DNA of 64,000 nucleotides, taken from Apodospora peruviana (lineage: Eukaryota > Ascomycota > Sordariomycetes > Sordariales > Lasiosphaeriaceae). Positions 21,947 through 35,114 of this stretch are shown here, piece after piece (position 1 is the stretch's first letter; every line of letters begins with the position of its first letter). The stretch spans positions 1,240,001 to 1,304,000 of the forward strand of contig JAUEDM010000004.1 of the NCBI GenBank assembly GCA_033439685.1, written 5' to 3'. The notes under the pieces were generated by a model, which saw nothing but the letters and a program-made list of their open reading frames with translations, ran no database searches and was not told the DNA's origin. Made by a program: the position numbers and the translations under genes.

Positions 21947-24900
21947 TGCGAGACAACGAAAAGGGCCGCCGAGGTAAGTTTAAGTGGTGTGTGGTAGAGA
22001 CTTGTTTGGCGATCTTAAAATCCCGTTACATTGTAAATATCGAGGCTATACTGGAGAGCCCCGGGAGCAGTTGTGTTGCGCTGGTGGAAGAGTGGCATTG
22101 TGTTGGAGAGGGGGGGGTTGCTCGAAGAGATTGCGCGCCGAACGTGTTGCGAAGCGCCTTCTGTGGACCCCTGAAGCTCTGACGACAGCTGCGCACACAA
22201 TTGTTGGTCGGATTTATCAATTTGTGGCTGGGCTGCCGGGGGTTTAATTAGGTAGTGAAGGCAGTGTGCCGCAATTCCGAGCGCGCTCCGTCGGCCCCGC
22301 GTTATGGAAAACGTCAGGTGGGCTTCTGTCTGTGACACCAGTTGCCTTTGAACTGATTTTCGAATGAAAAGATCTGAAATCCAAAGACATCAAAAGCACT
22401 TCAAAATACTCGCTACCTTACCAGCCTACTCGGATAGTACACGAACATTCAACTTTCCGGGCTCAGTTGTTCTTTTCCATGCTACAGGTTTTGCGCAGCA
22501 TAGGTCTTGAAAGATTAGAGGGGCAGGGGTTTTGAAGGCAAAGTCCCGGCTTCCCTTTTACCACCTTTTCTGCCACGTTGATGGTTCTGTCTGGAAAGCC
22601 TTTGGTGATACTAAACAAGAGGCATGCTGGACCCTTTTCCCTCTTGGGTTGTGCCTGACATACAGACTCCGCATGGCATGCCGGTGCTCGACAGAGCGGT
22701 TCTACGGTCGCAGTGCTCCGAGGGTTCCACAGCTCATTCAACGAACCCAATGAATCTGTTCTATAACGTGTGAAGTGAAAATGCGGCAATATACGGTAGT
22801 GACTACACGACAATCGGGGGTCCAGCTGACTGTGAACGGGGGCACGAAGGATCCAGTCAGGCCTTGATCTCTCGTCGGAGCAAGTGTTTCGAGAAGCAAG
22901 AATGGATCTTTGCTCACAGCGCTTCCAAGGCACTGGCTAGGAGGTGAGGCACTAATTCGTATGTACGATGTACCTAGAACCGGCTTCGGGTGTCATGATG
23001 TTCAGCGGAGGGTTGTCAACCTCAGAAACAGAACGGAGTTTGGGCTTGGTCGTTGGAGAATGCAGAAAAAACTCTCCACACTCCCCAAAGATGCAGAAAT
23101 CGAAACCTTTTCGTCGACGTGCATAATAGAGAGCTGCAACCAGGACACCGGTGGCGCGACATGGGGCGTTTTTGCCGCATCTCCTGTGAGGCAGCTCTTG
23201 CAAATCAGGGCCCGTCATGCTGGTCAAGTGCGAAAATTTAGGAATCGACAGAGAATTCCGTGCATCTCATCGAACCAACCTCATCCCCGTCCCCTTCGTT
23301 GACGGCGGCGGCGATAGGCGATCTCGACAGTGCACTTTTGCGGGTAACCAAAGGCTTGGGACTAAGTCTCGAACAAGGCTGCAGAGGGCCAGTGGTAGTC
23401 ATCATGATGCCGCAAACAAGTTTTGTTGTGGTGGTCAAGGACGCGTCCATCCCGCGCTGTCTGAACTCAACTCTGTTTGAGGATCTTGCAGGGTGGTAGC
23501 CCTAATGTCTTATGCCCGTGGCTAACACCGATGTAGGTCGTCCAGAATCGGTGAACAGAAAACGTATTGGATGTTGGATGTCGTGGGAACGTACGTGGTA
23601 AGCCACCTGCATAATCCGTACAAGAGTAGTTCTATATTTTGGGGTTTGTAGAGTGCATCTCTGGCCTGTCGAGAGTTGTCGATCGTCATCACTACCTGAC
23701 TGACTGACATACATCCGTGGAGACGGGATATTGTACATAAAGCAGCACGAAATCGAGCCTTTTGATAGATGCTTATGGTGATGCCAGTAGACTGGTTCAC
23801 CGAGCTTGTATGGAGTGACACATCTCTTGTCCCGATCCTTGGGGTGGCCCTTCCTTGGGTCCAGCCTGGCTCCGGCTCTCAAGCTCCGTGACAAGGGATC
23901 GCGTGCCTCCTGGAACGGGGGTGGCGTTGTGGACTTTCGAGGAGGTCTTGCCGTCCGTGCTTGACCTCATGCAGGCCCTGCAAGAAGAAGCTTAGTGCAG
24001 GAGGCTGTTGTTGAGCTCCATTTTGTTCTTATGCTACTGTCGAAGCTCCTGTCTCGTTGAGTATTTCTGTTGTACTTGGAGTCTCCTTTCCCTTACCCAG
24101 CTCATTAAGGTAAAGTGCTTAGGCTCCTGGAATTGTCTTCTCGGGGAACATTCTGTGTCACCGCTCTGTCAATTTGCTCTCACCCGGCTTTCCGGACGCT
24201 CTGTCTCGGACCGCACGCGTTGAGGGGGATACACTATCAGCCTAGTGTTGCAGTGTGGCGGGGCTCTTCAGACGTTTAGTGTAATCTGTGTGCCCTTGTG
24301 TCAAAAAGTTAAGGAGAAAGGCTCTGCATTGTCTGAGACTGAAACGACCAACCAGAGAGAGAGCTGTTACAATTTGCCTACTATTATTACTCAGAGACCT
24401 GCCCTGAAATCTCTCGATGTTCAGAAGACGGGCAGTTCATCTGTAGCTGCCTTCAGAGGAATCCGCCTCTGCGCAAAATAAGCAGGTCGAAGACAGGAGG
24501 GGTGGGGAGGCCAGACCCTACAGACCCAGGGGGGAGAAGTATCAGCCAATCAGATTCTCTGACCGTATTTCCCCAGTCTCCACATTTCTCTCTTGATCTC
24601 TTCGGTCGATGCAGTGCAGGCTGCGGCCGGCCTTCCCTGTCGGAGCAGAATGAGTCCACATCCCCACTCCCCGTCGCCTTTTTTTTGGTCTCGATCAAAA
24701 GTTCTGGGGAAACGGTCATGGGCATCACTAAAATACCGTTACATCGCAAACACTGCTTATTCAATCTGATTCTGGACAGACTCATCATTCGAGATGTACT
24801 ACCTGATTCGACTGGTCTGATGGTATTCTTACCGCAACGCAGGAACCCATGAGCCATGATATCCTGGAAAATGGGACGAAATGTGAAAGATGCCGAAGGG

Positions 24901-27836
24901 GGAGGGTCCTGCAGACGCATCGACGCGTGCTCTGGCACGGCACCGAGCGATTCTCGTGAACGCAGGGGCCAACATGTCGTGGACAGACAACTGTACACCT
25001 TGTCGAAGTGATCTGGAACTGCCCGCCTTCACCCGTCATGGTGCGTGGACGTTTGGTGGCTAAATTGCCAAAAAAGCTGGCACGCTGGGTAGCTTAAGGC
25101 TGCGGAGTAGTTCCTGGCATCGGAACCCCACATGGAGATTGGTGGCAGCCTCATCATCTGCTGGGGCCAGTTCGGGTCGTTGGTTGGGAGCCTGGCAGCC
25201 TCGCGTGCCAAGCTAAGTAGCTCCTCGGGTCGCTGACTGGGCGAGAACGTGTGGGTGGGAAGCGGTGGGGAAAGAACTGTGAGAGAAGATGCACTAGTTT
25301 ATATAAAGAATCCGTAACCGAGTGTTAAATTGTTCGGACCAAGCTTGAAAGCTCCCCTCCCGATGATCAACCACGATCCATGGGCCCGCGCCGGCGCGCA
25401 CCAAATCGCCAAATCCAAACGGGCTGTCCACGCCTGTGTTGTGTGTAGCACCGGCTTCCAACTAAAGGGGCTCATCCTTTGCCGGTCTCACCAGACTCAA
25501 TATTATTCTTTGAGCACGACTCAGGTCGACGTCTGGATGTCGGCTCATGTAGAGCGCTCGTGTCCAAGACTGGTGTTCACGTTATATGTAATCGTCGCTC
25601 CGCTCCGATCCGATAGAAATAAAGTGAGATCAGTCCGGGGCGGGTGGATCCAGCGTACTTGTCTGATGGGGATGGGGTCGAGGCCTTTCAATTCCATAAT
25701 AGTGGTGGAGAGCATCGAATCGTCAACCCTGTTCCTAGAGCCTCTCGCCCCCAATCGCCCGCAGTTTATCAGATGCAGCGCAGTATCGGTAATGTAAGAC
25801 GATGCTTGTTAAACTCCACATCGCCTTTCAGTTCTTCACCTACGATCATTAACTGAAGTGCCTTGAGCCGGTAAGACTTGGCCATGGACAGATTACCGTA
25901 CTGCCTGTCCGGAATGCCTTTAGACGCTAATGGCGGGGTGCACGACGGAGAACACCCGACACTGAACCAGACTGACGGCTTGGCTGCCCTAATGTGAAGC
26001 TAGACTAAAAGTACAGCACCTTGAGCACTGCACACCCCCCAACTCTTACTTGACAGTAAGGGATTGGGGGAGGCCTGGAATAAAACCCGTACCTTAGAGG
26101 ATGTACGTACCATATTCCGTGCAGTAAATTATAAGGCCCCCGGGTGCGCGGCTTCTCCTTGGCCGTGACTGCCCGTCGCCCTTATAAGCTCAATGGGCCA
26201 TAAGACCCCCACACTCCCATCCCGCCCCTCAGATTCTCCTCCTCCCACTTCCCCAGAAACACCATCCTAACCCGCGGGAGGCCAAGGTCGGACAAGACAG
26301 CCCTCACATCTGGGGAAGTTTTGCACCACAAGCAAACCTTGTGCAATCCTCAATTGTGCCAGTTCCAGCGCATCGCCGCACGCTTCACCCACCGGGCACG
26401 TATTCACGCGTCGCCCCTCGCAGAAAGCCATCCTCCGCCTGGACCACCTCCCCTTTGACGCATCGACGTATTGACGCTGCTCAAGTCGTCGTCAGTTCTG
26501 CCGTCAGTTCTGCCGTCGAAACCTCGAAGCGGCGACCGATCCCAAGTTTGAACCCACGCGCGCTTCTTTCAAGTTGCCAGGTACGCTTTTCTTGTATCTC
26601 TGTCTGACTTAACCCGACGCCTTCCTCCATCTCCGCCCATCACTTCTCTGCCCTTCAATCATTCTAGAACACTTTCTTCTGCATCTCGACGTGTTATGTC
26701 AAGGATGGACCTATCCGGTCCGTCACACGCGGTCCGGTAAGGCAAACACCTCAATCGCCAGTCCTTGCAAAGTCATGGGCTTGACGAGAGACATGGCAAA
26801 GACTGCCAGTTGCAGTTGGACAAGCCAGCCATCAACGTCAAAGAAAGAAAGGATGATGCTGGGACCCTTGCGGCTGGGCCGGTCGTTGCCGGTTGGCGTC
26901 TTACAAGTGGCTTTCCAATGACCGGTCCAACAATGCGCTTGTTTGGATGGTCACCCCCATTCCCTATCCGTCTTCGATTCGCTCCAAGGCCGCAGTTTTT
27001 TATCCCTCGTTTTTCTCGACATGTCGGTCGCTTCGAGCTCCACCCGAGCGCTTGGTCCATCAGCTTGCTTGCAGTTGCGAGTTGCTTGAGCCACACGCCC
27101 CAGTTCCCCTAGTCTTCCCCCGGCCGGTGCTCTTCAAATCCCGGTCACCCCCTCCCCGTCGTCCACCCAGACGCCATCAAATGCGCTCGATGCGACTTGT
27201 TTGGACCACTTTTCCCGCAACGGGCGGCAGGCACACGCCTTTTGCCTCCCTGAAGATTTTTATCGCTGATCGCTACTTTCCAGGAAATTCTGAAAAGGGA
27301 GAAGCAAAGTGAAGAGCCCAAACGCCATCGTTGCCGGTGTCTGTTGACTGGTTGACTGCTCGCATTCCGTGTTAATAGCGCTTGTTCGTAAGCAGTGGGG
27401 TGTCATCGCCACCTTTGCTCCCGTATCTCCGACCGTTGCCGCGCACTCGCACAAATCTGCCTGCCATGATATCGTGAGCCTTGAGCGAATGAGTCTCGGT
27501 GAGGTCGCGTGCGGCTCCAACATAACCATCCGCTTCGGACTGGCTAGTGGAGCACTACGCAAACAGTTCACCCTGTCGATCGCATCGGCAGTCCTCACCA
27601 TCATTACGGTCATCTCAATCGTGGAAGGGCTCTTCGCATCTGCAAAATCGTGTAGTCAGTGCTTTGCCGACAGTTTTCTTTGAGTTGCGGTTGTTACTCT
27701 GAAACTGGGGCTCCAGAAGGAGATATCGCAACCTCGCTGGAGCACATCCTCGTCCCTGATCCTGTCATCACACCTTATTCATTCGAGCGTGTGACAGACC
27801 TAGCCTGTGGATTGCCGACTCCGAAATTGACGAACC
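21947..27836. other. 5.9-kb stretch with no supported gene
   Basis: It lies between the divergent SAP30-like and C2H2 regulator genes. I searched both strands for domains, tRNA boxes and coherent exon chains and found none. The longest frames (156 codons minus at 22463, 181 codons minus at 24453, 155 codons plus at 25330) show no motif. The right-hand third, from about 26200, is C/T-rich and contains short upstream frames. It is probably promoter plus a long leader for the C2H2 gene. Confidence 0.5.
27181..27312 (+). promoter_or_regulatory. Possible upstream ORF in the C2H2 regulator leader
   Basis: An ATG-initiated 43-codon frame ends 525 bp before the first ATG of the C2H2 regulator gene. 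If transcription begins upstream of it, it could limit translation of the main frame. There is no transcript evidence; spliced leaders are also possible. Confidence 0.2.
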
Positions 27837-30800
27837 ATGACACAGGTTCTCATATCTCAGCCGGCCGATATCAAGACTTCGCTGTCCATCCCTAGGTCGA
27901 AGCACACCATGACACAACTTCAGGAGCCAACCCCACCCCACAACGTCAAGCAGGAGGACGAACAGGAGAGAGGCCGCCCTCGCAGTCGATCTGACGACAA
28001 CGATGTGGATGGACTCGACATCGACGATCCTGATGATGGCGACCTGGACGGTAACCATGCGCATTCGTCCAACTCCGACGGGCCTGCCCGGAAGCGTCGC
28101 AGGAGCCGAAAAGGTCTAGACAAGAAGTTCGAATGCCCGGAAAAGGGATGTGGGAAGAGCTACTCGAGGGCAGAGCATCTGTAAGTCGTCCCAACATGCC
28201 TGCTGGACCCAAGGATGCTAACTGCCGCGAAAGCTATCGACACCAGCTGAACCACAACCCTAAGCAAGTGTACAAGTGTGGGATTGGTGATTGCCAACGA
28301 ACATTTGTGCGGCTAGATCTATGTAACCGTCACAAAGACCGCCATACTGCGAAGGGTTCGGCGCTCAATCGTAAAGATACGATGCTGGGCCAGGTCTCCC
28401 CCATTGCCGAAAACCGTCCCCCTTTTGCCCCAGCGGGCTCCACCTCGCCGGAAGTCAACCGGCCGGGCACAGGGGGTGGCTACAAGCGGTCGCTGACCAT
28501 GCAGTACCAGTCTCCCAAAGACGCGATGGGAAGTCCGTACACACCCATTACAAACACGTCTCCCGCCGGGTTTCAAAACGGTGTCGATTATGTGCACCAC
28601 GATTCGAGTTATCACCACATGTCAAACCACAGACCTCCGCATCATTCACCACCCGGTCCTCAGCGACCATCAGTCCAGACCAACGTCAGGTCTTATGGGG
28701 TGTTATCTCCTGTTTCTACGCAGCAGGGATATCACAGCCAGCCCACTAACACGCCTCAGTCTTCCAACATGATGCCCTATGTTCCTCCGCAGAACTTTCC
28801 CCCGTTCACTCTTCCTCCGTCAGATTTCGCCGCACAGACTTCTGCAACCATTCCACGGGATGATCAGCAGGTGTATGTGCCTTCTACGTCTGGCGAATAC
28901 TCCGATCACCATCCCCAGGCCTCTGGCGAGATGGTTATTCTCGATCAAATGAGCATGCAGCAGACGATGCCGGTGTTTGGAACGGAGGGAACTCTCAATA
29001 AATCACCCTATGTCGGGATGCCTGAAGACTTCATGGCATACTTGTTTAACACTCCTGGCGAAAGCTCTCCTATCCACGGGCTGCCAATGCAGAGCTATAA
29101 GTAAGTCCCAGTGAACCGTTCTGTCTATCCGTGTGCTAACTAGACATAGTTATGGGGAATTCTCCGCAAACCATTATAACATGCCATACTACAACGACCC
29201 GAACCAGATGGGCTACTTCCCCCCCTCGACCGGGCCACAGCAGGTCATGTCGGTTACCAGCCTTCTTGATCAAAATTTTCCTGAATCGGTCATTTCAGAC
29301 GACAAAGCTCTTAATATATATGAACTTATCAAAGATAGGTTCCACGAAAATGGCTATGCGCCCATTGAGAGGCAACGGGAGAGCATTCTCGAGGGAGATC
29401 GCAATGACGATAACCATATGCTGAGTCGTAAGATGATGCAGGGATACATTTCCTCCTACTGGCTGCACTTCAGTGACCAGGTCCCAATCCTCCACAAGGC
29501 TACATTCTCCCCCGACAAGACGCCGAACTTACAGTTAATTGCCATGATGACCATTGGCGCAGCGTGCTTAGACAAAGCACAGGGTCAGAAAATGACCAAG
29601 GCTGGGGCACAGCTCTCCAACTTCCTGGCTTGGCACCTGAGATGGGAAATGTTCCAGGACCCTAACTGCCGCCCACCTGCTAAGTTGTGGGTTTTCCAGA
29701 CGCTCTTGCTTCTCGAGCTGTATGAAAAAATGTATTCGACCAGGGAGTTGCACGAACGAGCCCATATTCACCATGCGACAACGATAACGCTGATGCGTCG
29801 CGGAAGAGCTCTAATTGGGAAGTCGGCCATGGACTCGCCGCCCAACCATCGGGATGACAGGACCAATGGCTCGAGGCAATCGTCAACGTCAGGCGCGGCC
29901 CACACTCCAGACGAGTGGTGGAACCACTGGATTACGAACGAAGCGACGCGCCGTGCAGCCTTTGCAGCCTTTGTGATCGATTCCATCCACGCTACCATGT
30001 TTGGTCATTCTACCGTTATGGTGGCGCACGAGATGCGCCTGCCATTGCCTTGTGACGACAAGCTTTGGAAAGCTATGAGCGGTTCCGAGGTTGGTAGAAT
30101 CGAGGCTCAGCTCCTGTCAGTCGGCAACAAGCCCATCTCATTTCTCGAGGGGCTCAAACGGACTCTCAGCGGCCAAGAAGTGCAGACAAACTCATTCGGG
30201 CGTACGATTCTCATGGCAGGCCTGCTCAGCGTCAGCTGGCACATGAATCAGAGAGACCTCCAAGTCAACTCACTTGGCGGCGGTGTTTCGCAGGCGCTTG
30301 GAGGCCGCGACAAATGGCGAGGAACGCTGACGCGGGCTTTTGATTCATGGAAGAGCGACTTCGATAAGACGCTGCTGGGTGGGCACGATATGTCGGACCC
30401 TTACCAATACGATTCGCCGAACCGTCTCGAAGCGAATGTGGTGTTTGAAAGCCGGATAGTGTTGCATCACCTTGCGCATATGGCAATGCATGTGGATATT
30501 GTGGACTGCCAGATTTTTGCAAGGGCCAAGAGGCTTTTGGGCCGGGCGATTGGATCGCAAGATCTTAATAGCGCGCAGCGGAGAATGAAGGACATCTGGG
30601 CTCCTTCGGCCAAAGCTCGTGATGCCACATACTACGCCTTGAAGTTCTTGCATTCCGTCATGCTCTCGGACGGCTCTGGGACTCCCAAGTCTAACGGTTA
30701 TGGCGGTGTGGAGGAACCGTACTCGGCGCGGGACGATGTTCTTCTCAACCGACCTTGGGTTTTGTACTTTGCGGCGCTTGTGGTCTGGTGCTACGGGTTT

Positions 30801-31061
30801 GCGCTCGAGGGCCCTTGCCCGAACGTGCCGGTGCCGGAATCACAGGGGGAGAGGATCATGCATATGCGGGACTACCTCATCAAATACGGCAATGTGTCGT
30901 CGCCCGAGGAACTCAAGTCAATGAAGGGGATCAACCACAACACCCCATTGCTGAGGGTCCTTAAGGACACATTCGAGGTGACCAGATGGGAGCTTCTTCA
31001 CGAAGGAGCTACGCTGCTTAACAACTGCATTCACCTCAACGCCGGGCACAGCGTGTCATAA
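27837..31061 (+). CDS. C2H2 zinc-finger transcription factor with fungal-specific regulatory domain
   Basis: Three exons, 27837-28180, 28234-29100 and 29150-31061, give 1040 residues. An acidic N-terminus and an RKRRRSRKG nuclear signal precede two C2H2 fingers: Cys 100/105 with His 118/122, and Cys 130/135 with His 148/152. The first finger is interrupted by intron 1 and becomes complete only after splicing. A long Pro/Gln/Ser-rich segment (about 155-440) follows, then a fungal-specific transcription factor domain (about 490-780) with ISSYWLHFSDQVPILHKATF, MMTIGAACLD and RRAAFAAFVIDSIHATMF. This C2H2 plus fungal-specific architecture occurs in a group of ascomycete regulators including the Klf1-type proteins. 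The target is unknown. An in-frame ATG at 27909 (Met 25) is an alternative start. Confidence 0.92.
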
Positions 31062-32673
31062 TGTTTTAATTTGATTCAACATGCCATGGGAGGATTATGT
31101 GCTTTCTAAAAATGCTAACCGAGTGCAGCGTGCTACGCGGAATCTTGGAATACACGACCTTGGGATTGTACTTGAAAAGCAGATTGCTTTGATCTTTTAA
31201 AAAGGGGTGCATGAAGGGAGAGAGGACGGAGGTTTGATGATATTGATGGACTGCCTTATCTTGTCTAGGTGGGCTTGCAGAAAGTTGGCCCACCAGCAGC
31301 TGCGATGCATTTACTCTGCACCTTTCTTTGTCAGTTACCTATACCCCTGTTGCTCTTCTCTTATTATTACGTTTGTTTTGGTGGTTACTTGATTTGAGCA
31401 AAGCCCGTCCTTTGAGCTGTTATGTAGTACAAAATCAAAGTATTGCTTGAGCGATTCTGCGATCCTCTGGCCTAGCGGCCGGCAATAACGACACGCAGAT
31501 GGGCTTGTTCGTATGGATACTTCGTATTAGGCGAGTGTGTACGCTGTAGCGTAGCGTTGCGGTACGGAGTATTTGTGATGACAAAAGGCTGGGAAACGGC
31601 GGCGGCCGGACCGCGGACTTGGTCTCCAGCCGCACTGGAGCGTGTGAGTGCGGGCAAAGCCCGAACTCTCTTAACGCCGGACCTCCAGGGTAGGTGCGGT
31701 GGGTACGTCTTTCATGGGTTGGGACTCCCGCAGCTCTGCGCCTCCCAGTCATAAACTTGATACCTGATATGGATAACACTGGTCGTGGTCAAGCCCGAGG
31801 TTGGTAGGCAGGCGAATCCAGCGAAGCGAGAGGTTGTCGATGCGCGTCGTTTGCACGGAGCTAACAGCCATGGTGCTTAGCCGGGCAGGAAACAGGCAAG
31901 GAGCTCGCAGACTCGCAACTCGTCGGGACTTGGCAGCCAATCCACATACCGTAAGTACCTACAGATTGTCTGAGGTAGGTAATTACCAGGTTGAAAACAA
32001 CTACGATAACTGAAGTGAAGCAGGCGATTCTTAGTTTGGGTGGTGAGTACCCCGCAAGCGAGAGGTTTTGCGTGAGGAGTGTGTTGGTGTTGTCGGAATT
32101 CCGGAGTTGGACACGGGATGGGCAGCACACATGCGCTTCTGTCGTGTCCGTCCTACATGCCATATACCTACAACGATGGAAGCAAGGTGGGACGCCCGTA
32201 TCGCCGCCCGTCTTTCCCCGCATCTTCCGTTACCGGTACCTTACACCCGCCGCAGGTCGACATTTCATCTCGACATCCAGTCCTGAGACCTCCGTTCGCT
32301 CCCTAACCCCATCTTCTGCACTTCGGTGCTATTTTAAAGTCTAACTCCGACCACCTCAGGCCGGACTCAGCTTCCCTAAAAGCTTCTGATTCCATGATTG
32401 AAGGCCCCTCGGTGTTCAATTCATAATCACAAATTCAAATTAGTATCCAGGCTTGTCTGTCTCCCTGGGATGGTTTTTCACTCTAGTTCGTTATAACTAC
32501 TGGTCAATTCGTCTCTAGTCTGACTCGAGCTTCCCCAGTTCCCACTATTGCATCACCACCACACCTACCCCTGTGAAGCCCCAACAGCCCCACGTCGTCG
32601 CATTTGTACTGCACGGGCAAGAGTCAGCAACACAACCGGCCAGGCAGGCGCAACTATTCCTTCCACTTCCACA
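31062..32673. other. Spacer upstream of the F-box gene
   Basis: 1.6 kb with no supported gene. Short frames at 31435-31779 and 31861-32223 (minus) have no recognisable features. A TAGGTA-type motif pair occurs at about 31960-31990. The last 300 bp are pyrimidine-rich, as expected for a fungal leader. Confidence 0.45.
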
Positions 32674-35114
32674 ATGGTGTCCCACATCGTACAGCTACCA
32701 CCCGAAATCGTCCATAATATCCTGAGCTTCGTCGGGCCCGAGGATCTCGTGCCAGTATCCCAAACCTGTCGCTTTCTGTATAGCGTCATCAAGGGCAACA
32801 CGACGCTATGCAGGGATATCTACTACCGGACGCTGGTAAGCCAACACATATCTTTGAATACTCGTATATATCATAGCTCCTTCCCGTCCAACGGGCAGGG
32901 GGCTGGCTGCTCGGCCATTATCCAAAAGACCCTGACCATGGACTAATGACCGCCTTCCCGCCTCAGGATGAACCACCCTCCAAGAAGCTCGATTGGGAGC
33001 AAGAACTGCACGATTTGGTGCGCTTGCAGCTCGTTTGCAAAAGCCAGACACCCGACAAGGTGAGCACCGACAGACAGATCCCTCTCTTTCCGTCGAGGTA
33101 CCTACCTGCCCGGGGCATGCACGGCATCACTACCGATCTCCGTATTAGGCGGGACGGGGTTAAGAGGCCATAGTAGATGGAGAATAAACGAACACAGACA
33201 GACACCATGTTGGCAGCAGCTTCGTGATACCGATGCTTTTGTGTATGTGGATGGAATCTATGCTGACCGCAACGCCCGCCCGTGCCCAACCAACCCCTTT
33301 CCAGGGGGGGCTGGCTTGGCTCGGCCTCTTCTTTGAACTGTACAGAAACGTGCCGAACTACCCTTCGTCTTCAAGACCGTAACCAGGCTCCTCGAAAACG
33401 CATCATGTCGAGACGAAAAAGACAGGGAAAGGAAGGACCGAGGCCGAGGCCCGGGACAGTCCACGTTCGGGCTCACGTTCCCACCATCGCGCAACGCCTC
33501 GATCCTCGCGCGCATTTTTGATAATGAAGAAACGCGGGAGGCCTTCATGTCGCAGTCGTTCCTGTTTGAGCGCGCCCGCAACGAGACGAAGCGGTTCCAG
33601 GACCCGCCCAAGACAGGACACCAGCAGAGCGCCAAGCTGCATAGTCTGTACGGCATGCCGCTGCTGATAAAGGGGGGCAACGGCCGCACGCTGCGCTCGT
33701 CGAGGCTGTATCCATTTGCTTGTTCCAAGGTCTACGATCTGCGCCAGTACACGACAGGAAATTCCGGGTGGGGACCTTTTATGAACGATGGGACTTTTCA
33801 TGTGGACTGGGAGAAGATTGAGGCCATTTCGTTGGTCTTGAGGGAAAATATCAGAGGTAAAGGTTTCGACGCGTTTCCGCTGTTTTCGAATCTGTGGAAT
33901 ACGCCGTTTGGGGGGTCGTGGTCGGGAAGCTATCTGCCCTGGCCGCCGAATAACGACGTCACGACGTGTGGTGGGATTTTTGAAGAGGAAGAGGGGGATG
34001 ATCAGGCCAGTGGGGGAAGTGCAGATGAAGATGAAGACGGGGAGAGTGAGACTGCGGATGAAAACGCTCTCCGGCTGAAGGATCCTTACGGTGTTACGGG
34101 GACCTGGTTGAGGATCGTGTGCTTCTTAGGTAAGGTTACCTACCAAATTGTTGTTGTTGCCCAAGCAACCGCGCAGTTCCGTTTTACTGACATTTCTTAC
34201 CAAAAGATTACAATGACTTTTTCTACTACAACTTCCCCACCGACGACCAGCTACCCGGGAATGTTCCGCGCCCAGTCCTGGATGTCGGCGAAGCGACCCG
34301 GCTGATCATGATGAAGCTCAACGTGACCAAGATTGTGGAGCCCGGAGAGGACGATCACAAGGACCATCCGGTTGTGTTTTTCGAAGGGCTCTCGCGTTCG
34401 TTCGACGGGTCGTGGGACGATAACGCCGATTCCGACATCAGGGGGAGTGTCCGCGTGACGCTCGAAGGCGAGGTCCGCTGGACGACCTATTCCCTTTTTG
34501 ATGGTGAAGAGAGGTGGAAGAGCGAAGGGATCCAGATTGGAGGGATCCAGTCCGCCAGGGGGGTGGTTGGCACCTGGTTTGAGAAGTATGAATGAACTTT
34601 CACACCCATATTTCCAAGTGTTTGGGCTATTTTGCTAACTGGCAGCTTTCTAAAAAGAGATTTTGACCCCCATGGCCCTTGTGGACCGATGGCTTACTGG
34701 AAGATCTCGGAGATCGGTCCTAAAGATAAGTCAGGGGACGTTGAGCATGAAATTTTGATTCATGATTTCCGGCATGTTGGTGAGTGCTTGCTGGCTGCTG
34801 ACTGTTCGAGTTTTTTTTCTCGCTGTTTAATATTTCTAATTTAACTTCCAGGAGTGCAGTTTAACTACGACGAAGAGAGCGACCCTGATGATGACGACTT
34901 TGAGGAGGAAGTAATAGATGATAGATTGCCATGGGAGGTGCAATACGATGAAGAACATGCACAGGAAATGGAAGAGGCAAGGATTCGGTACGATGCTCTC
35001 GCAGAAGAAGCAATGGCAAATGAACCGAATCCTAACGAAGAGAGCTTATATTATGAACTTCATGTCGGGGGTCGGGCGCATCGGGACCAGAATGAGCTGG
35101 ATTCCGACGAATAA
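32674..35114 (+). CDS. F-box protein
   Basis: Six exons join in frame: 32674-32835, 32967-33059, 33346-34129, 34207-34585, 34658-34779 and 34852-35114, giving 600 residues. The F-box is at the N-terminus (about 5-50): LPPEIVHNILSFVGPEDLVPVSQTCRFLYSV. The remainder has no repeat class I can name; it includes an acidic insert (about 310-335) and ends in a strongly acidic tail with DPDDDDFEEE. F-box proteins bring substrates to SCF ubiquitin ligases through Skp1. The 286-bp second intron is long for this genome and could hide a further exon. The intron 4 acceptor was placed at CTAAAAAG, because the nearer GGCAG lies only a few bases past the branch point and gives a poorer reading. Confidence 0.82.

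Noticed and set aside
24453..24998. 181-codon minus-strand frame in the 5.9-kb empty stretch
   Set aside because: No recognisable motif and no supporting neighbouring exons. Some stretches look protein-like, but nothing separates it from chance.
25330..25797. 155-codon plus-strand frame
   Set aside because: No domain, no splice partner and irregular composition.
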